Positions 9,554-18,966 of a stretch of DNA of 64,000 nucleotides are shown one piece after another. Position 1 is the stretch's first letter, and every line of letters starts with the position of its first letter. Source of the stretch: CAZNPA01 sp964575095 (GTDB lineage: Bacteria > Pseudomonadota > Alphaproteobacteria > Rickettsiales > SXRF01); assembly GCA_964575095.1 (NCBI GenBank), contig CAZNPA010000004.1:124001-188000 (forward strand). The letters run 5' to 3'. The notes beneath the pieces were generated by a model. That model was not told the origin of the DNA. It saw only the letters and a program-made list of their open reading frames with translations, and made no database searches. A program made the position numbers and the translations under genes.

Positions 9554-12500
9554 GTTTCTGCTCTCCTCCCCCGTTCGCATGCAACGCCGGCTCAACGCAT
9601 GAGGTAAGGCGCGCGCCGACGAAGTTGCGCAAGAGCACATAAAATACCGGCGTCAGGAAGAGGCCGAAGAAGGTGACGCCGAGCATACCGGAGAATACGG
9701 CAACGCCCATGGCATGACGCATCTCGGCGCCAGCGCCGCTGGAAGTGACGAGCGGAACGACGCCCATGATGAAGGCAAACGACGTCATCAATATCGGGCG
9801 AAGCCTGAGCCGCGCCGATTTCACCGCCGCATCGACGGGATTCATGCCTTCGAGCTCCAGCTCGCGCGCGAATTCGACGATAAGGATGGCGTTCTTGCAC
9901 GCCAGCCCCACCAGTACGATAAAGCCAATCTGGGTGAAGATATTATTGTCGCCGCCGGTGAACCAAACGCCGAAAATAGCGGAGAGCAGGCACATCGGCA
10001 CAATGAGGATAACCGCCAGCGGCAAAGATAGGCTCTCGTACTGCGCCGCCAGCACCAGGAACACCAGCAGCACGCAGAGCGGAAATACGAACATCGCCGT
10101 ATTGCCGGCCAGGATTTGCTGATAGGTCAGCTCCGTCCATTCGTAGGTCATGCCTTTGGGCAAAGATTCATCGAGAATTTTGGTGATCATCGCCTGCGCC
10201 TGGCCGGAGGAAACTCCCGGCGCCGGGCCGCCGTTTATGTCGGCAGTGCGGTAGTTATTGTAGCGCATGGCGCGTTCCGGCCCGTAACTCTGGCTGACTT
10301 TGAGCACGCTCCCCAGCGGCACCATCTCACCGTTCATGTTGCGCACTTTGAGTTTGACGATGTCCGTCGCATGGGTGCGGAACGACGCGTCGGCCTGCGC
10401 GATGACGCGGTAGGTGCGGCCGAATTTGTTGAAGTCGTTGATGTAGAGCGAGCCCAGGTAAATTTGCATCGTGTCGAAAATGGCCGTGATGGGAACGCCG
10501 AGCTGCTTGGCGCGCACGCGGTCGATATCGACCTGCAGCTGCGGCACGTTGATCTGGTAGCCGGAGAAGACGCCCGCCAGCCCCGGCGTCTGCCACGCCT
10601 TGCCCTGCACCGCCTGCACAATGCCAAATAATGCCTCCTCGCCCATGTCGGCGCGGTCTTCGATCTGCAGCTTAAAGCCGCCGGTCGAGCCCAGGCCGAT
10701 AACGGGCGGCGGCGGCAGCATCATGACGAAAGCGTCCTTGATGGCGCCGAATTGCATGTTAAGCGATTGGGAAATACCCGCCGCCGAAAGGTTGCCCGTA
10801 TTGCGTTCTGAAAAAGGTTTCAAGGTCACGAAGACAATGCCGGCGCTGGAGCTGTTGGTGAAGCCGTTGATGGAAAGCCCAGGAAATGCCACCGCGTGCT
10901 CGACGCCGGGCGTCTTGAGCGTAATGTCCGACATGCGGCGGATGATGTCTTCCGTGCGGTCGAGCGACGCACCGTCGGGGAGTTGCGCGAAGCCGATCAA
11001 GTATTGTTTGTCCTGCTGCGGTATGTATCCGGTCGGCACATGCCAGAACAATCCCGCTGTGCAGCCGATAAGGACAAGATAGAGGGCGACCGCCAGCGAT
11101 TTACGGCAAAGCACTTTGCTCACGCGGCGCGAATAGCCTTCGGAACCGCTTTTGAACATACGGTTAAAGCCGTTAAAGAGCCAGCCGAACATGCGGTCCA
11201 TGATGAGGGTGAGCCTGTCTTTCGGCTCGTCGCGGCCTTTGAGCAGAAGCGCCGCCATCGCCGGCGAGAGCGTTAGCGAGTTGAAGGCGGAGATTACCGT
11301 CGAGATGGCAATGGTGAGCGCAAACTGACGGTAGAATTGCCCGGTAAGACCCGAAATGAAAGCAATCGGCACAAAGACGGCGATCAGCGTCAGGCTGATG
11401 GCGATGATGGGACCGCTGACTTCGCGCATGGCCTGATAGGTGGCTTCTTTAGGCGATAATCCGTTTTCGATATTGCGCTCGACGTTCTCGACGACAACGA
11501 TGGCGTCATCAACAACAATGCCGATGGCCAGTACTAACCCGAAGAGCGTCAGCGCATTGATGGAGAAACCAAACAACAGCATCAGCGCGAACGTGCCGAC
11601 GATGGAAACCGGCACCGCCAGCAGCGGAATAATCGACGCGCGCCAGGTTTGCAGGAACAAAATCACCACCAACACGACGAGTGCGATAGCTTCCAAAAGC
11701 GTGTGCACCACGGCTTTGATCGAATCGCGGACAAAGGTGGTCGGGTCGTAGACGATGGTGTAATCGACGCCTTCCGGAAAATCTTTTTTGAGTTCGTCCA
11801 TGACGGCGCGGACGCTGTCGGAAACGGCGATGGTGTTGCTGCCCGGCGCCTGGAAGATGCCGATCGCCACCGCCGGTTTGTTGTCGAGGAGCGAACGCAG
11901 CGCGTATTGCGACGCGCCGAGCTCGATGCGCGCCACGTCTTTCAATTTGGTGACAGCGCCGTCCGGTGATGTCTTGATGATGATGTCGTTGAATTCTTCT
12001 TCCGACTGCAGGCGCCCTTGCGCGCTGACGTTGAGCTGCAGCTCGGCTTTGGACGGCGAGGCGCCGATGACGCCGGCCGCCACCTGCACGTTCTGCTCGC
12101 GGATGGCGTTCACGACGTCGCTCGCCGACAGCCCGCGCGAGGCGATTTTGTCCGGGTCGAGCCAGAGGCGCATGGCGTAATCGCTGCCGCCCCACATCAT
12201 CACCTGGCCGACACCGGGCAGGCGCGTGATCCTGTCCTTGATGTTGAGCGTGGCGTAATTGCCTAAATATAAATTGTCGTAGCGCTGGTCGGGCGAAAGA
12301 ATGTGCACCACCATGGTGATGTCGGACGAACTCTTGATGGTGGTGACGCCGAACTGGCGGACGATATCTGGTAATCGCGGCAACGCCTGGTTGACGCGGT
12401 TCTGCACCAGCTGCTGCGCCTTGTCGGGGTCGGTGCCGATCTTGAAGGTGATCGTGAGCGTCATCATCCCGTCGGATGTCCCCTGCGAGAACATGTAGAG

Positions 12501-12731
12501 CATGTCCTCGACGCCGTTGATCTGCTCTTCGAGCGGAGCCGCCACCGTTTCGGCGATGACTTTCGGGTTGGCGCCGGGATATTGCGCCGTCACCACGATC
12601 GACGGCGGCACCACTTCCGGATATTCCGAAATCGGCAACTGCCACAGCGCAATGAAGCCGGCGATAAAAATCAGGAGCGACAGCACCGCCGCGAAAATCG
12701 GACGGTCGATAAAGAAACGCGAGATATTCAT
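9546..12731 (-). CDS. RND multidrug efflux transporter, inner-membrane pump (MexF/AcrB-like, HAE1 family)
   Basis: This 1061-residue pump has the full-length RND layout. It starts MNISRFFIDRPIFAAVLSLL (first membrane helix), followed by a large periplasmic loop with PISEYPEVVPP and TAQYPGANP, a central membrane block, a second periplasmic loop and a final membrane block. The paired aspartates of the proton relay lie in GIVVDDAIVVVEN near residue 405. The sequence is closest in style to MexF/OqxB-type pumps. It uses the proton gradient to expel hydrophobic drugs or metabolites through the outer-membrane channel encoded next. The start overlaps the adaptor gene by 4 bases (ATGA), so all three genes form one operon. 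No regulator gene is adjacent. Substrate range cannot be inferred. Confidence 0.95.
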   Translation of the reverse strand: MNISRFFIDRPIFAAVLSLLIFIAGFIALWQLPISEYPEVVPPSIVVTAQYPGANPKVIAETVAAPLEEQINGVEDMLYMFSQGTSDGMMTLTITFKIGTDPDKAQQLVQNRVNQALPRLPDIVRQFGVTTIKSSSDITMVVHILSPDQRYDNLYLGNYATLNIKDRITRLPGVGQVMMWGGSDYAMRLWLDPDKIASRGLSASDVVNAIREQNVQVAAGVIGASPSKAELQLNVSAQGRLQSEEEFNDIIIKTSPDGAVTKLKDVARIELGASQYALRSLLDNKPAVAIGIFQAPGSNTIAVSDSVRAVMDELKKDFPEGVDYTIVYDPTTFVRDSIKAVVHTLLEAIALVVLVVILFLQTWRASIIPLLAVPVSIVGTFALMLLFGFSINALTLFGLVLAIGIVVDDAIVVVENVERNIENGLSPKEATYQAMREVSGPIIAISLTLIAVFVPIAFISGLTGQFYRQFALTIAISTVISAFNSLTLSPAMAALLLKGRDEPKDRLTLIMDRMFGWLFNGFNRMFKSGSEGYSRRVSKVLCRKSLAVALYLVLIGCTAGLFWHVPTGYIPQQDKQYLIGFAQLPDGASLDRTEDIIRRMSDITLKTPGVEHAVAFPGLSINGFTNSSSAGIVFVTLKPFSERNTGNLSAAGISQSLNMQFGAIKDAFVMMLPPPPVIGLGSTGGFKLQIEDRADMGEEALFGIVQAVQGKAWQTPGLAGVFSGYQINVPQLQVDIDRVRAKQLGVPITAIFDTMQIYLGSLYINDFNKFGRTYRVIAQADASFRTHATDIVKLKVRNMNGEMVPLGSVLKVSQSYGPERAMRYNNYRTADINGGPAPGVSSGQAQAMITKILDESLPKGMTYEWTELTYQQILAGNTAMFVFPLCVLLVFLVLAAQYESLSLPLAVILIVPMCLLSAIFGVWFTGGDNNIFTQIGFIVLVGLACKNAILIVEFARELELEGMNPVDAAVKSARLRLRPILMTSFAFIMGVVPLVTSSGAGAEMRHAMGVAVFSGMLGVTFFGLFLTPVFYVLLRNFVGARLTSCVEPALHANGGGEQKHE

Positions 12732-13885
12732 GGCGCGCCTTGCGGGGGTTCAGAGCCGGCGGCCGGCGCCGCTTCTTTCGCATCCATCGGCATCATTTCC
12801 GGCGTCACCGGCTGGCCGGGCATCATGATGCGCTGCATGCCGCTGACGACGATTTTTTCTCCCGGCTTTAATCCTTCCGTCACGATGCGCAGCCCGTCGG
12901 CCATGCCGCCTAATTTCACGGTACGATGCTCGGTCTTGTTGCCCTCGCCCACCACCAGCACGAATTTCTGGGTTTGGTCGGTGCCGACGGCACGGTCGGT
13001 GATCAAGATAGCTTTGACGGCCTCGGCGCTGCCAAGCCGGATGCGCGCGAAGAGGCCGGGGATAAGCGCGCTGTCTTCGTTATCGAATATGGCGCGGATG
13101 CGAATGGTGCCGGTATTGACATTGAGCTGGTTGTCGAACGACTGCACGCGGCCTTCGTGCAGCATGCCGTCTTCGCCGGAAAGTCCCAAATAAACAGGTA
13201 TCGATTTTAATTTATCTTTATCGGTGCCGACGGCCTGCGAATATTGCAGGAACGTGTGCTCGTCGATGTCGAAATCGGCGTAAATCGGCTTGTCGGAAAC
13301 CACTGTCGTCAGGACCGGCGCGCCACCACCAGCATTCACCAAGTTACCGACGGTAATCTCGGCACGGCTGACGCGGCCGTCCACCGGCGCTTTAATCAGG
13401 GTATAGTCGTAATCGAGTTTGGCGCGGGTGAGATCGGCTTTCGCCACCTCGGCAGCGTTCTTGCGCTGGTCATAATCGCGTTGCGGAATGGCCTTCTCGG
13501 CGATCAGGGTTTTGGCGCGCTCCAGCTCGGCGTTGGCCAGTGTTGCCCGCGCTTCGGCGGATTCGAGCGCCGCCTGGTACGGCCGCTGGTCGATGGTGAA
13601 GAGCAACTGGCCCTTTTTGACCTTCTCGCCTTCTTCAAAATGAATCTTTTCGATGAGGCCGGAGACTTGCGGGCGTATCTCGGCGCTATCGACCGCAGCC
13701 AGGCGGCCGGAAAATTCCTGCCACTGCTGCACCTCGCGCTCGATGACCTCGGCGACGCCAACCGGCGCCGCGCCGCCTTCCGGCATGCCGCCCGGCCCGC
13801 CGTGCGGCGCCATGAACCGGCTATAGCCGTAATAGGCACCGGCAGCCATCAAGCCTAATATAATGAGTTTCGACGCGCGTGACAT
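12728..13885 (-). CDS. RND efflux periplasmic adaptor (membrane fusion protein, MexE-like)
   Basis: This is a 385-residue adaptor that links the inner-membrane pump to the outer-membrane channel. The N-terminus has a single hydrophobic anchor (KLIILGLMAAGAYYGYS) without a lipobox cysteine. It is followed by a Gly/Pro-rich linker and the lipoyl half AEIRPQVSGLIEKIHFEEGE. An alpha-helical hairpin spans about residues 100-160, and the second lipoyl half is LIKAPVDGRVSRAEITVGN. Beta-barrel and membrane-proximal domains follow (LKPGEKIVVSGMQRI near the end). It is the first gene of the operon. The upstream 274 bases contain the octamer TTCCTTAC in the sense direction, 131 bases before the start, also seen before stress genes in this window. 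Confidence 0.92.
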   Translation of the reverse strand: MSRASKLIILGLMAAGAYYGYSRFMAPHGGPGGMPEGGAAPVGVAEVIEREVQQWQEFSGRLAAVDSAEIRPQVSGLIEKIHFEEGEKVKKGQLLFTIDQRPYQAALESAEARATLANAELERAKTLIAEKAIPQRDYDQRKNAAEVAKADLTRAKLDYDYTLIKAPVDGRVSRAEITVGNLVNAGGGAPVLTTVVSDKPIYADFDIDEHTFLQYSQAVGTDKDKLKSIPVYLGLSGEDGMLHEGRVQSFDNQLNVNTGTIRIRAIFDNEDSALIPGLFARIRLGSAEAVKAILITDRAVGTDQTQKFVLVVGEGNKTEHRTVKLGGMADGLRIVTEGLKPGEKIVVSGMQRIMMPGQPVTPEMMPMDAKEAAPAAGSEPPQGAP

Positions 13886-14015
13886 AAAATCCTAATATTT
13901 GTTAAGGTGTGTATGTACTGTTGCCCCTATCAATAGTCAATAGGTGAAATGTGGCGTTTTTTCAGCGCATTGTATGGGTAAATGTTAAAGAAAGTGATAA
14001 TGCGTATCCGATACC

Positions 14016-14023
14016 GTAAGGAA
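14016..14023 (-). promoter_or_regulatory. TTCCTTAC octamer upstream of the efflux operon
   Basis: On the minus strand this reads TTCCTTACGG, 131 bases before the adaptor start. It is identical to the octamer found before four stress genes at 39117, 44859, 46601 and 48727. It lacks the TCG element spaced 20-21 bases downstream that three of those have, so membership in the same group is tentative. Confidence 0.3.
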
Positions 14024-14078
14024 AAATAGCTATTCGTTCTCTAAAATCTACCGGGGGCGGGGAAGAAAAAGTGCCAGC

Positions 14079-14119
14079 TTTGCGGCACGTGAGCAAATAA
14101 TTTGCGGCACGTGAGCAAA
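14079..14119. repeat. Two direct copies of a 19-base sequence upstream of tRNA-Ser
   Basis: TTTGCGGCACGTGAGCAAA occurs at 14079-14097 and again at 14101-14119, with a period of 22 bases. The first copy also pairs its GGCAC with GTGCC at 14071 to make a small hairpin. It could be a protein-binding site or replication slippage; no function is assigned. Confidence 0.55.
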
Positions 14120-14159
14120 AAGGATAAACCACGAGATTGATATTCAATGCGATAGTAAC

Positions 14160-14249
14160 GGACAGGTGGCCGAGTGGTTTAAGGCAGCAGTCTTGAAAAC
14201 TGCCGTGCTCGCAAGGGCACCGTGAGTTCGAATCTCACCCTGTCCGCCA
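14160..14249 (+). tRNA. tRNA-Ser (anticodon TGA)
   Basis: The acceptor arms GGACAGG and CCTGTCC pair, the discriminator base is G, and CCA is encoded. The anticodon stem GCAGT/ACTGC closes a 7-base loop with TGA at 14194-14196. A long variable arm (GTGCTCGCAAGGGCAC) marks it as a serine-type tRNA, and the T-loop reads GTTCGAATC. Confidence 0.97.
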
Positions 14250-14253
14250 CCTT

Positions 14254-16290
14254 TTATCCGACGGCGTTATCGAACGTAGCGTCGTTTTCGGCCAGCGTAA
14301 TGATGCCGGGCGTGTCTGAAGCCGGCCGGTAACCGGACACCAGGCCTTTCAGCAAATGCCGGATGATTTCGGCGTTGTTATTATTCACCGCCAGCAGCAG
14401 CGGTTGCAGCTTTTTCTTGAGCGGCTCCCAGGCAATAAAATTTTCGTGCGCCTTCATGATGCGCGGATGCGCCGTTGGTTGTGAATTGTCGCCGATCAGT
14501 AATTCCTCATAAAGTTTTTCGCCCGGGCGCAATCCGGTGACGACGATGGCGATATCGCCATCGGGATTTTTTTCATCGCGGACCTGCAATCCGGAAAGTT
14601 CGACCATGCGGTAGGCGAGGTCGATGATTTTCACCGCTTCACCCATGTCGAGGATGAATACGTCGCCGCCTTCGGCCATCGCTCCGGCCTGGATCACCAG
14701 TTGCGATGCTTCCTGAATGGTCATGAAATAGCGCACAATGTTGGGGTCGGTGAGCGTAATCGGGCCGCCTTCCTTTATCTGCTGCGTGAACAGCGGTACG
14801 ACCGAACCCGATGAGCCGAGCACGTTGCCGAAACGCACCATGGAAAACCGTGTTTTATTTTTTATCGGGCTGCCGGACGGCGGCTCGCCTTCGAAGGCAA
14901 TCAGCGGCGTAGCGGCCATCGCCTGCAGGAGCATCTCCGCCAGACGCTTGCTGGCACCCATAATATTAGTCGGGCGCACGGCCTTGTCGGTGCTGATAAG
15001 CACGAAATCCGCCGTACCGTTTTCGACGGCGGTGCGGGCGACGGTCAGTGTGCCGAAGACATTGTTCCGGACGCCTTCCGCCGGGTTGAACTCGACCAGC
15101 GGCACGTGCTTGTAGGCTGCCGAATGGTAGACGGTGTCGGGCTGCCAGGCGCGGAAAATTTCCGACATGCGTCCGTAGTCGCAGACATTGCCTATCAGCG
15201 GCACGACTTCGACGGCGCGCAGTTCCTTGTTTCCCGACAGGTATTTGGTTATTTCGGCGTGGATGGCGTAGAGATTGTATTCGCCGTTATCGATCAGGAG
15301 CAGCTTTGACGGATGCGTCAGCAGAATCTGGCGGCAGAGCTCGGCGCCGATGCTGCCGCCGGCGCCGGTGACGGCGACAATTTTATCGGTGATATTGCGC
15401 GCGATCAACGCCGGATTGGGCATGACCGGTTCGCGTCCGAGCAGATCACTGATGCCCAGCTCGCGCAGCGACTGCACCATGTAGCGGCCGCTGGCGATTT
15501 CCGAGATCGCCGGCAGGATCCGCACCTCGACCGGGTATTTTTGCAGTTCGGTCATTACCTCTTTGCGTCGAGATGGCGACAAGGACGATTCGGTGACGAT
15601 CAAGTCGCTGATGCCGAAATGTTCTATCAGCCATGACAGCTGATGCGGTGCATAGACGCGCAGGCCGTCGACATCCCGACTTTGCAAGCCGGAATCGCTG
15701 TCGATGAATCCAGCCGGAAACAGTTCGGTGCCTTGGCGTAGCGAGCTGGCCAACTGCCGTCCGGCGGTACCGGCACCATAAATCAACACCTGTCTGCCGG
15801 CGTAACGCTTGCGTACCGGGCGCCATAATACCCAGCGGGCAAAAAACCGGGCGCCGCCGACCAGAAAGACTGCCACCAACCAGGCGATTAAAGGCACGGA
15901 ACGCGGAAAAGTCCCCGTTCCCCCGATGCCGGAAAAAAACGCCAGCCCGGTCCATAGCAGGATGGCCAGCGTCACGCCGCGCACTATCGCCCACATCGCG
16001 TGCTCCCCGACATAGCGGATGACGGAACGGTAAAGGCCGATGGTGACGAAGATCGGCAAGGCCAGAACCGGCACGGCCAGCATCAGAAGCCATTGCCGGC
16101 CGCTGGGGACGAACCAGTCGGCAAAGCGTAGGCTGTAGGCTGCCCACACCGAGAATACGAGCAGTACAATATCCGCCGCTGCCATCAGTAATTGCTTGTA
16201 TAAGCGCGGCAGGCTGTGAACACGCGTATAAAGTGATTCCAGCTTCATATGGGTTACGTCGTTTACGGTATCGGCTATTTTTCTAAGCAT
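14254..16290 (-). CDS. Membrane-bound NDP-sugar dehydratase/epimerase, CapD/WbpM/PglF type
   Basis: This 678-residue protein has four N-terminal membrane helices (about residues 25-140). A first nucleotide-binding fold follows around LIYGAGTAGRQL, and then the catalytic short-chain-dehydrogenase domain starts at AVTGAGGSIGAELCRQ near residue 306. Downstream are SAAYKHVPLVE, STDKAVRPTNIMGASKR and RFGNVLGSSGSVVPLF, all typical of the CapD/FlaA1 group. These enzymes convert UDP-GlcNAc to 4-keto-6-deoxy sugars at the start of surface-glycan or protein-glycosylation pathways. The tyrosine of the usual YxxxK motif is replaced by methionine (MGASK), as is known for this long membrane-bound group. 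It stands alone and ends 4 bases from the convergent tRNA-Ser. It could feed the polysaccharide operon at 50795-55978, but that is inference. Confidence 0.9.
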   Translation of the reverse strand: MLRKIADTVNDVTHMKLESLYTRVHSLPRLYKQLLMAAADIVLLVFSVWAAYSLRFADWFVPSGRQWLLMLAVPVLALPIFVTIGLYRSVIRYVGEHAMWAIVRGVTLAILLWTGLAFFSGIGGTGTFPRSVPLIAWLVAVFLVGGARFFARWVLWRPVRKRYAGRQVLIYGAGTAGRQLASSLRQGTELFPAGFIDSDSGLQSRDVDGLRVYAPHQLSWLIEHFGISDLIVTESSLSPSRRKEVMTELQKYPVEVRILPAISEIASGRYMVQSLRELGISDLLGREPVMPNPALIARNITDKIVAVTGAGGSIGAELCRQILLTHPSKLLLIDNGEYNLYAIHAEITKYLSGNKELRAVEVVPLIGNVCDYGRMSEIFRAWQPDTVYHSAAYKHVPLVEFNPAEGVRNNVFGTLTVARTAVENGTADFVLISTDKAVRPTNIMGASKRLAEMLLQAMAATPLIAFEGEPPSGSPIKNKTRFSMVRFGNVLGSSGSVVPLFTQQIKEGGPITLTDPNIVRYFMTIQEASQLVIQAGAMAEGGDVFILDMGEAVKIIDLAYRMVELSGLQVRDEKNPDGDIAIVVTGLRPGEKLYEELLIGDNSQPTAHPRIMKAHENFIAWEPLKKKLQPLLLAVNNNNAEIIRHLLKGLVSGYRPASDTPGIITLAENDATFDNAVG

Positions 16291-16434
16291 TGCGTCCGTA
16301 GGTAAAAATTCAATCGTAAGCTCAAGTAACTAACGGTATTTTCTTATAAAATCAACGAAAACCTTTGATTTTTCCACCGCATTTTCCACCGGATTAACCA
16401 TTGTTCAACTGCTTGTGTGTTACACTCAAATACC

Positions 16435-16746
16435 ATGAGAAAATTATCGATAATTATTGCGGTATTACTACTGGCGGGCTGCCGGCCCATGTGGCTGCAG
16501 GTGGTCGATCCTGCCGGCCCGCCGGAATACAATCTCGGTTGGGAAGATGGTTGCGATACCGGCCTGTCTGCCGAAGGCGGGTATTATTACCGGTTGATCT
16601 ATGGTTTTAAAAAACGTCCGGAACTGGCGGGTAATGATCAATACAAGCAGGGATGGAACGAAGGCTTCACCTATTGTCGTTTCGTGCTTGATACATCGCA
16701 GGACTCCGGTAATTGGGGCGACGTCGGTATGGGTGACGGGTTCTAA
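16435..16746 (+). CDS. Small hypothetical lipoprotein
   Basis: This is a 103-residue protein starting MRKLSIIIAVLLLAGC, a clear lipoprotein signal with an LAGC lipobox. An in-frame ATG 18 bases earlier would add only MLHSNT and weaken the signal, so I prefer 16435. The mature part has two short related patterns, YNLGWEDGCDTGLS and YKQGWNEGFTYCR, each with a G-W-[ED]-[DE]-G core, suggesting a duplicated motif. There are few cysteines besides the lipidated one. The family is not recognised. It ends 9 bases before the aldehyde dehydrogenase gene and may be co-transcribed with it, though the functions look unrelated. Confidence 0.75.
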   Translation: MRKLSIIIAVLLLAGCRPMWLQVVDPAGPPEYNLGWEDGCDTGLSAEGGYYYRLIYGFKKRPELAGNDQYKQGWNEGFTYCRFVLDTSQDSGNWGDVGMGDGF

Positions 16747-16755
16747 AAGTCTCCT

Positions 16756-18120
16756 ATGCAAACCGCAATCAATCCCGCCACCGGCGACATCATAAAGCAA
16801 TATCCGTTGCACACACCCGATCAGGTGCAGAAGGCGATCGAAAACGCGCAGACGTGTTATATGAAATGGCGCAGCGTGCCGGTGGAAAGGCGTGCGGCGC
16901 AGCTTACTAAAGTTTCCGACGTGCTGCTTAAGAACAAAGACAATTACGCGCGCCTCATCGCCACCGAGATGGGAAAGCCATTCAAAGAATCCATTTCCGA
17001 GGTGGAAAAATGTGCGCTGGCCGCGCGTTATTTTGCCGAGAACGCGCCGGCGTTTTTAGCCGATAAGCACGTCGCCACCGAATACAAGAAGAGCTACGTC
17101 GCTTTTCGTCCGATCGGCATCGTCCTTGGTGTCATGCCGTGGAATTTTCCGTTCTGGCAGGTGCTGCGTTATGCGTTCCCCACACTCGCTGCGGGCAATG
17201 TCGGTCTTTTGAAACACGCGTCGAACGTGCCGGGCTGCGCGCTGGCGATTGAATCTATTTTTAGGGAAGCAGGTTTCCCCGAGCATGCGTTCCAGTCGCT
17301 GCTCATTCCCGGCAGTCAGGTTGAATCGGTGATCGCCGATCCGCGCATCGCGGCGGTGACGTTGACCGGCTCGACACCGGCGGGCAAAGCCGTGGCGGCG
17401 GCGGCAGGAAAATATTTAAAGAAAACCGTACTCGAACTCGGCGGTAGCGATCCCTACCTCGTCCTTGCCGATTGCGACATCGAACACGCCATCAAAATTT
17501 GCGGCACCAGCCGTCTCAATAATTGCGGTCAGTCCTGCGTGTCGGCCAAGCGCCTCATTGTTGTCGGCGATAATAAGGCACGGTTCGAGCAGGGGCTTCT
17601 GGACATGTTCCAAAAACAGGTACTGGGCGACCCGCTCGATGCTAAAACCACCGTCGGGCCGATGTCACGCGCCGATCTGCGCGATGAATTGCACGATCAG
17701 GTCGAACGCTCGATCAAAGCCGGTGCAAAATGTCTTATCGGCGGTAAAAATCCTGGTGGCAAAAGCGCCTTTTATCCGCCGACCATTCTAACCGACGTCA
17801 AAAAAGGCATGGCAGCCTATGAGGAAGAATTCTTCGGTCCCGTTGCCATCGTCATTCCGGCAAAAGACGAAGAGGAGGCGCTTAAGATCGCCAACGACAC
17901 GCCGTTCGGTTTGGGCGGCGCCGTGTTCAGCAAGGACTTAGTCCGCGCCGAGCAAATCGCGCGCGACCGCGTTGAATCGGGCCTGTGTTTCGTCAACATG
18001 ATGGTGCGCAGCGATCCGCGGCTTCCCTTCGGCGGCGTCAAGGAGTCGGGCTATGGCCGCGAACTTTCCTCCTTCGGCTTGCACGAATTCGTCAATATCA
18101 AGACGGTGATCGTCGCTTAA
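16756..18120 (+). CDS. Succinate-semialdehyde dehydrogenase-like aldehyde dehydrogenase (Sad/YneI type)
   Basis: This 454-residue enzyme of the aldehyde dehydrogenase superfamily oxidises an aldehyde, probably succinate semialdehyde, to the acid with NAD(P)+. Recognisable pieces are MPWNFPFWQVLRYAFPTL, TLTGSTPAGKAV, the catalytic-glutamate motif ELGGSDPYLVL, the catalytic-cysteine motif NNCGQSCVSAKR and FGGVKESGYGRELSSFGLHE near the C-terminus. The pattern ELGGSDP with the FGLHEF-NIKTV ending matches E. coli Sad (YneI) closely. Its 3' end overlaps the convergent metallo-hydrolase gene by 4 bases. The neighbours give no gamma-aminobutyrate transaminase, so the source of the aldehyde is unknown. 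Confidence 0.88.
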   Translation: MQTAINPATGDIIKQYPLHTPDQVQKAIENAQTCYMKWRSVPVERRAAQLTKVSDVLLKNKDNYARLIATEMGKPFKESISEVEKCALAARYFAENAPAFLADKHVATEYKKSYVAFRPIGIVLGVMPWNFPFWQVLRYAFPTLAAGNVGLLKHASNVPGCALAIESIFREAGFPEHAFQSLLIPGSQVESVIADPRIAAVTLTGSTPAGKAVAAAAGKYLKKTVLELGGSDPYLVLADCDIEHAIKICGTSRLNNCGQSCVSAKRLIVVGDNKARFEQGLLDMFQKQVLGDPLDAKTTVGPMSRADLRDELHDQVERSIKAGAKCLIGGKNPGGKSAFYPPTILTDVKKGMAAYEEEFFGPVAIVIPAKDEEEALKIANDTPFGLGGAVFSKDLVRAEQIARDRVESGLCFVNMMVRSDPRLPFGGVKESGYGRELSSFGLHEFVNIKTVIVA

Positions 18121-18914
18121 ATCTTTCCCGCCCGTAGGTTCGCCTTAAGCGACGGCAGGATCAGTCGAGGCGGCGAGAGGGTTTTATCGCGCTCGGTGCG
18201 CCTCCTGACATATTCTTCCTCCGACACGCCGCCACCCACCATTTTATTATTTTTCTTTTCCTCGCCGACAGTAGTTTCCCAGCGCGGTTTTTCACCTTGC
18301 GGTGGGTAGTCGTGGCAGACGAAAATGCGCGTGGCGTCGGGTAGCGCGAATATTTTTTGAATCGATCGATATAAAGTCGCCGCATCGCCGCCGGGGAAAT
18401 CAGCGCGTGAGGTGCCGCCATACGGCATAAAGAGCGTGTCGCCGACAAACAACGCGTCGCCGATCAGGTAGCAGGCGCAGGCCGGCGTGTGGCCGGGCGT
18501 GAATATGATTTTCGCTGCAAGCGATCCGATGGAAAACGTTTCTCCGTCGGCAAAAAGTCTGTCGAACTGCGAGCCGTCGAGCGGCACGTTCTCGAGTTTT
18601 AATTCTGGCACCCAGTAGTCGAGCACTTTAGTGATGCTGCTGCCGATGGCGGTCTTGCCGCCCAGTATTTTTTTCAAGAACGCCGACGCCGTCAAATGAT
18701 CGGCGTGAATGTGCGTTTCCAGAATCCATTCGGTAGTGAGTATACGCTGCCGGATGTAGGTTGCCACGCGCTCGGCGGAGGCGGTGGAGGTTTCGCCGGT
18801 TTTATCGTTGTAATCGAGCACGGAGTCGATGACGGCGCAGGCGCCGGTTTTCGGGTCGCTCACCACATACGTCATCGTTGCTGTGACGGGATCGTAAAAA
18901 GGCTCAATGTGCAT
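18117..18914 (-). CDS. MBL-fold persulfide dioxygenase-like hydrolase (ETHE1/Blh type)
   Basis: This is a 265-residue metallo-beta-lactamase-fold protein. THIHADHLTAS gives the HxHxDH metal motif near residue 68. GHTPACACYLIGDALFVGDTLF follows, with the second histidine and the bridging aspartate, and VCHDYPP carries the last histidine. Proteins of this layout oxidise glutathione persulfide to sulfite in the ETHE1 family, and the Blh branch accompanies sulfide sensing by BigR. A TauE/SafE-type exporter starts 53 bases away on the opposite strand, fitting a sulfide-to-sulfite detoxification pair. No BigR-like repressor is present in the window. Glyoxalase II is an alternative reading, but the context supports persulfide chemistry. 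Confidence 0.82.
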   Translation of the reverse strand: MHIEPFYDPVTATMTYVVSDPKTGACAVIDSVLDYNDKTGETSTASAERVATYIRQRILTTEWILETHIHADHLTASAFLKKILGGKTAIGSSITKVLDYWVPELKLENVPLDGSQFDRLFADGETFSIGSLAAKIIFTPGHTPACACYLIGDALFVGDTLFMPYGGTSRADFPGGDAATLYRSIQKIFALPDATRIFVCHDYPPQGEKPRWETTVGEEKKNNKMVGGGVSEEEYVRRRTERDKTLSPPRLILPSLKANLRAGKI

Positions 18915-18966
18915 GCGTCCAGATTTAACATAGACAAGCTATGCCGCCAAGTTATATCCCTTACAC

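Noticed and set aside
11509..12783. Minus-strand frame of 424 codons within the RND pump gene
   Set aside because: It is a shifted frame of the pump gene, Arg/His-rich low-quality sequence.
14079..14119. Start of a CRISPR array
   Set aside because: Only two 19-base copies with a 3-base spacer; CRISPR spacers are much longer. No cas genes are present.
13962..14147. Minus-strand frame of 61 codons between the efflux operon and tRNA-Ser
   Set aside because: Covers the direct repeats, has no ribosome-binding site and no protein-like features.
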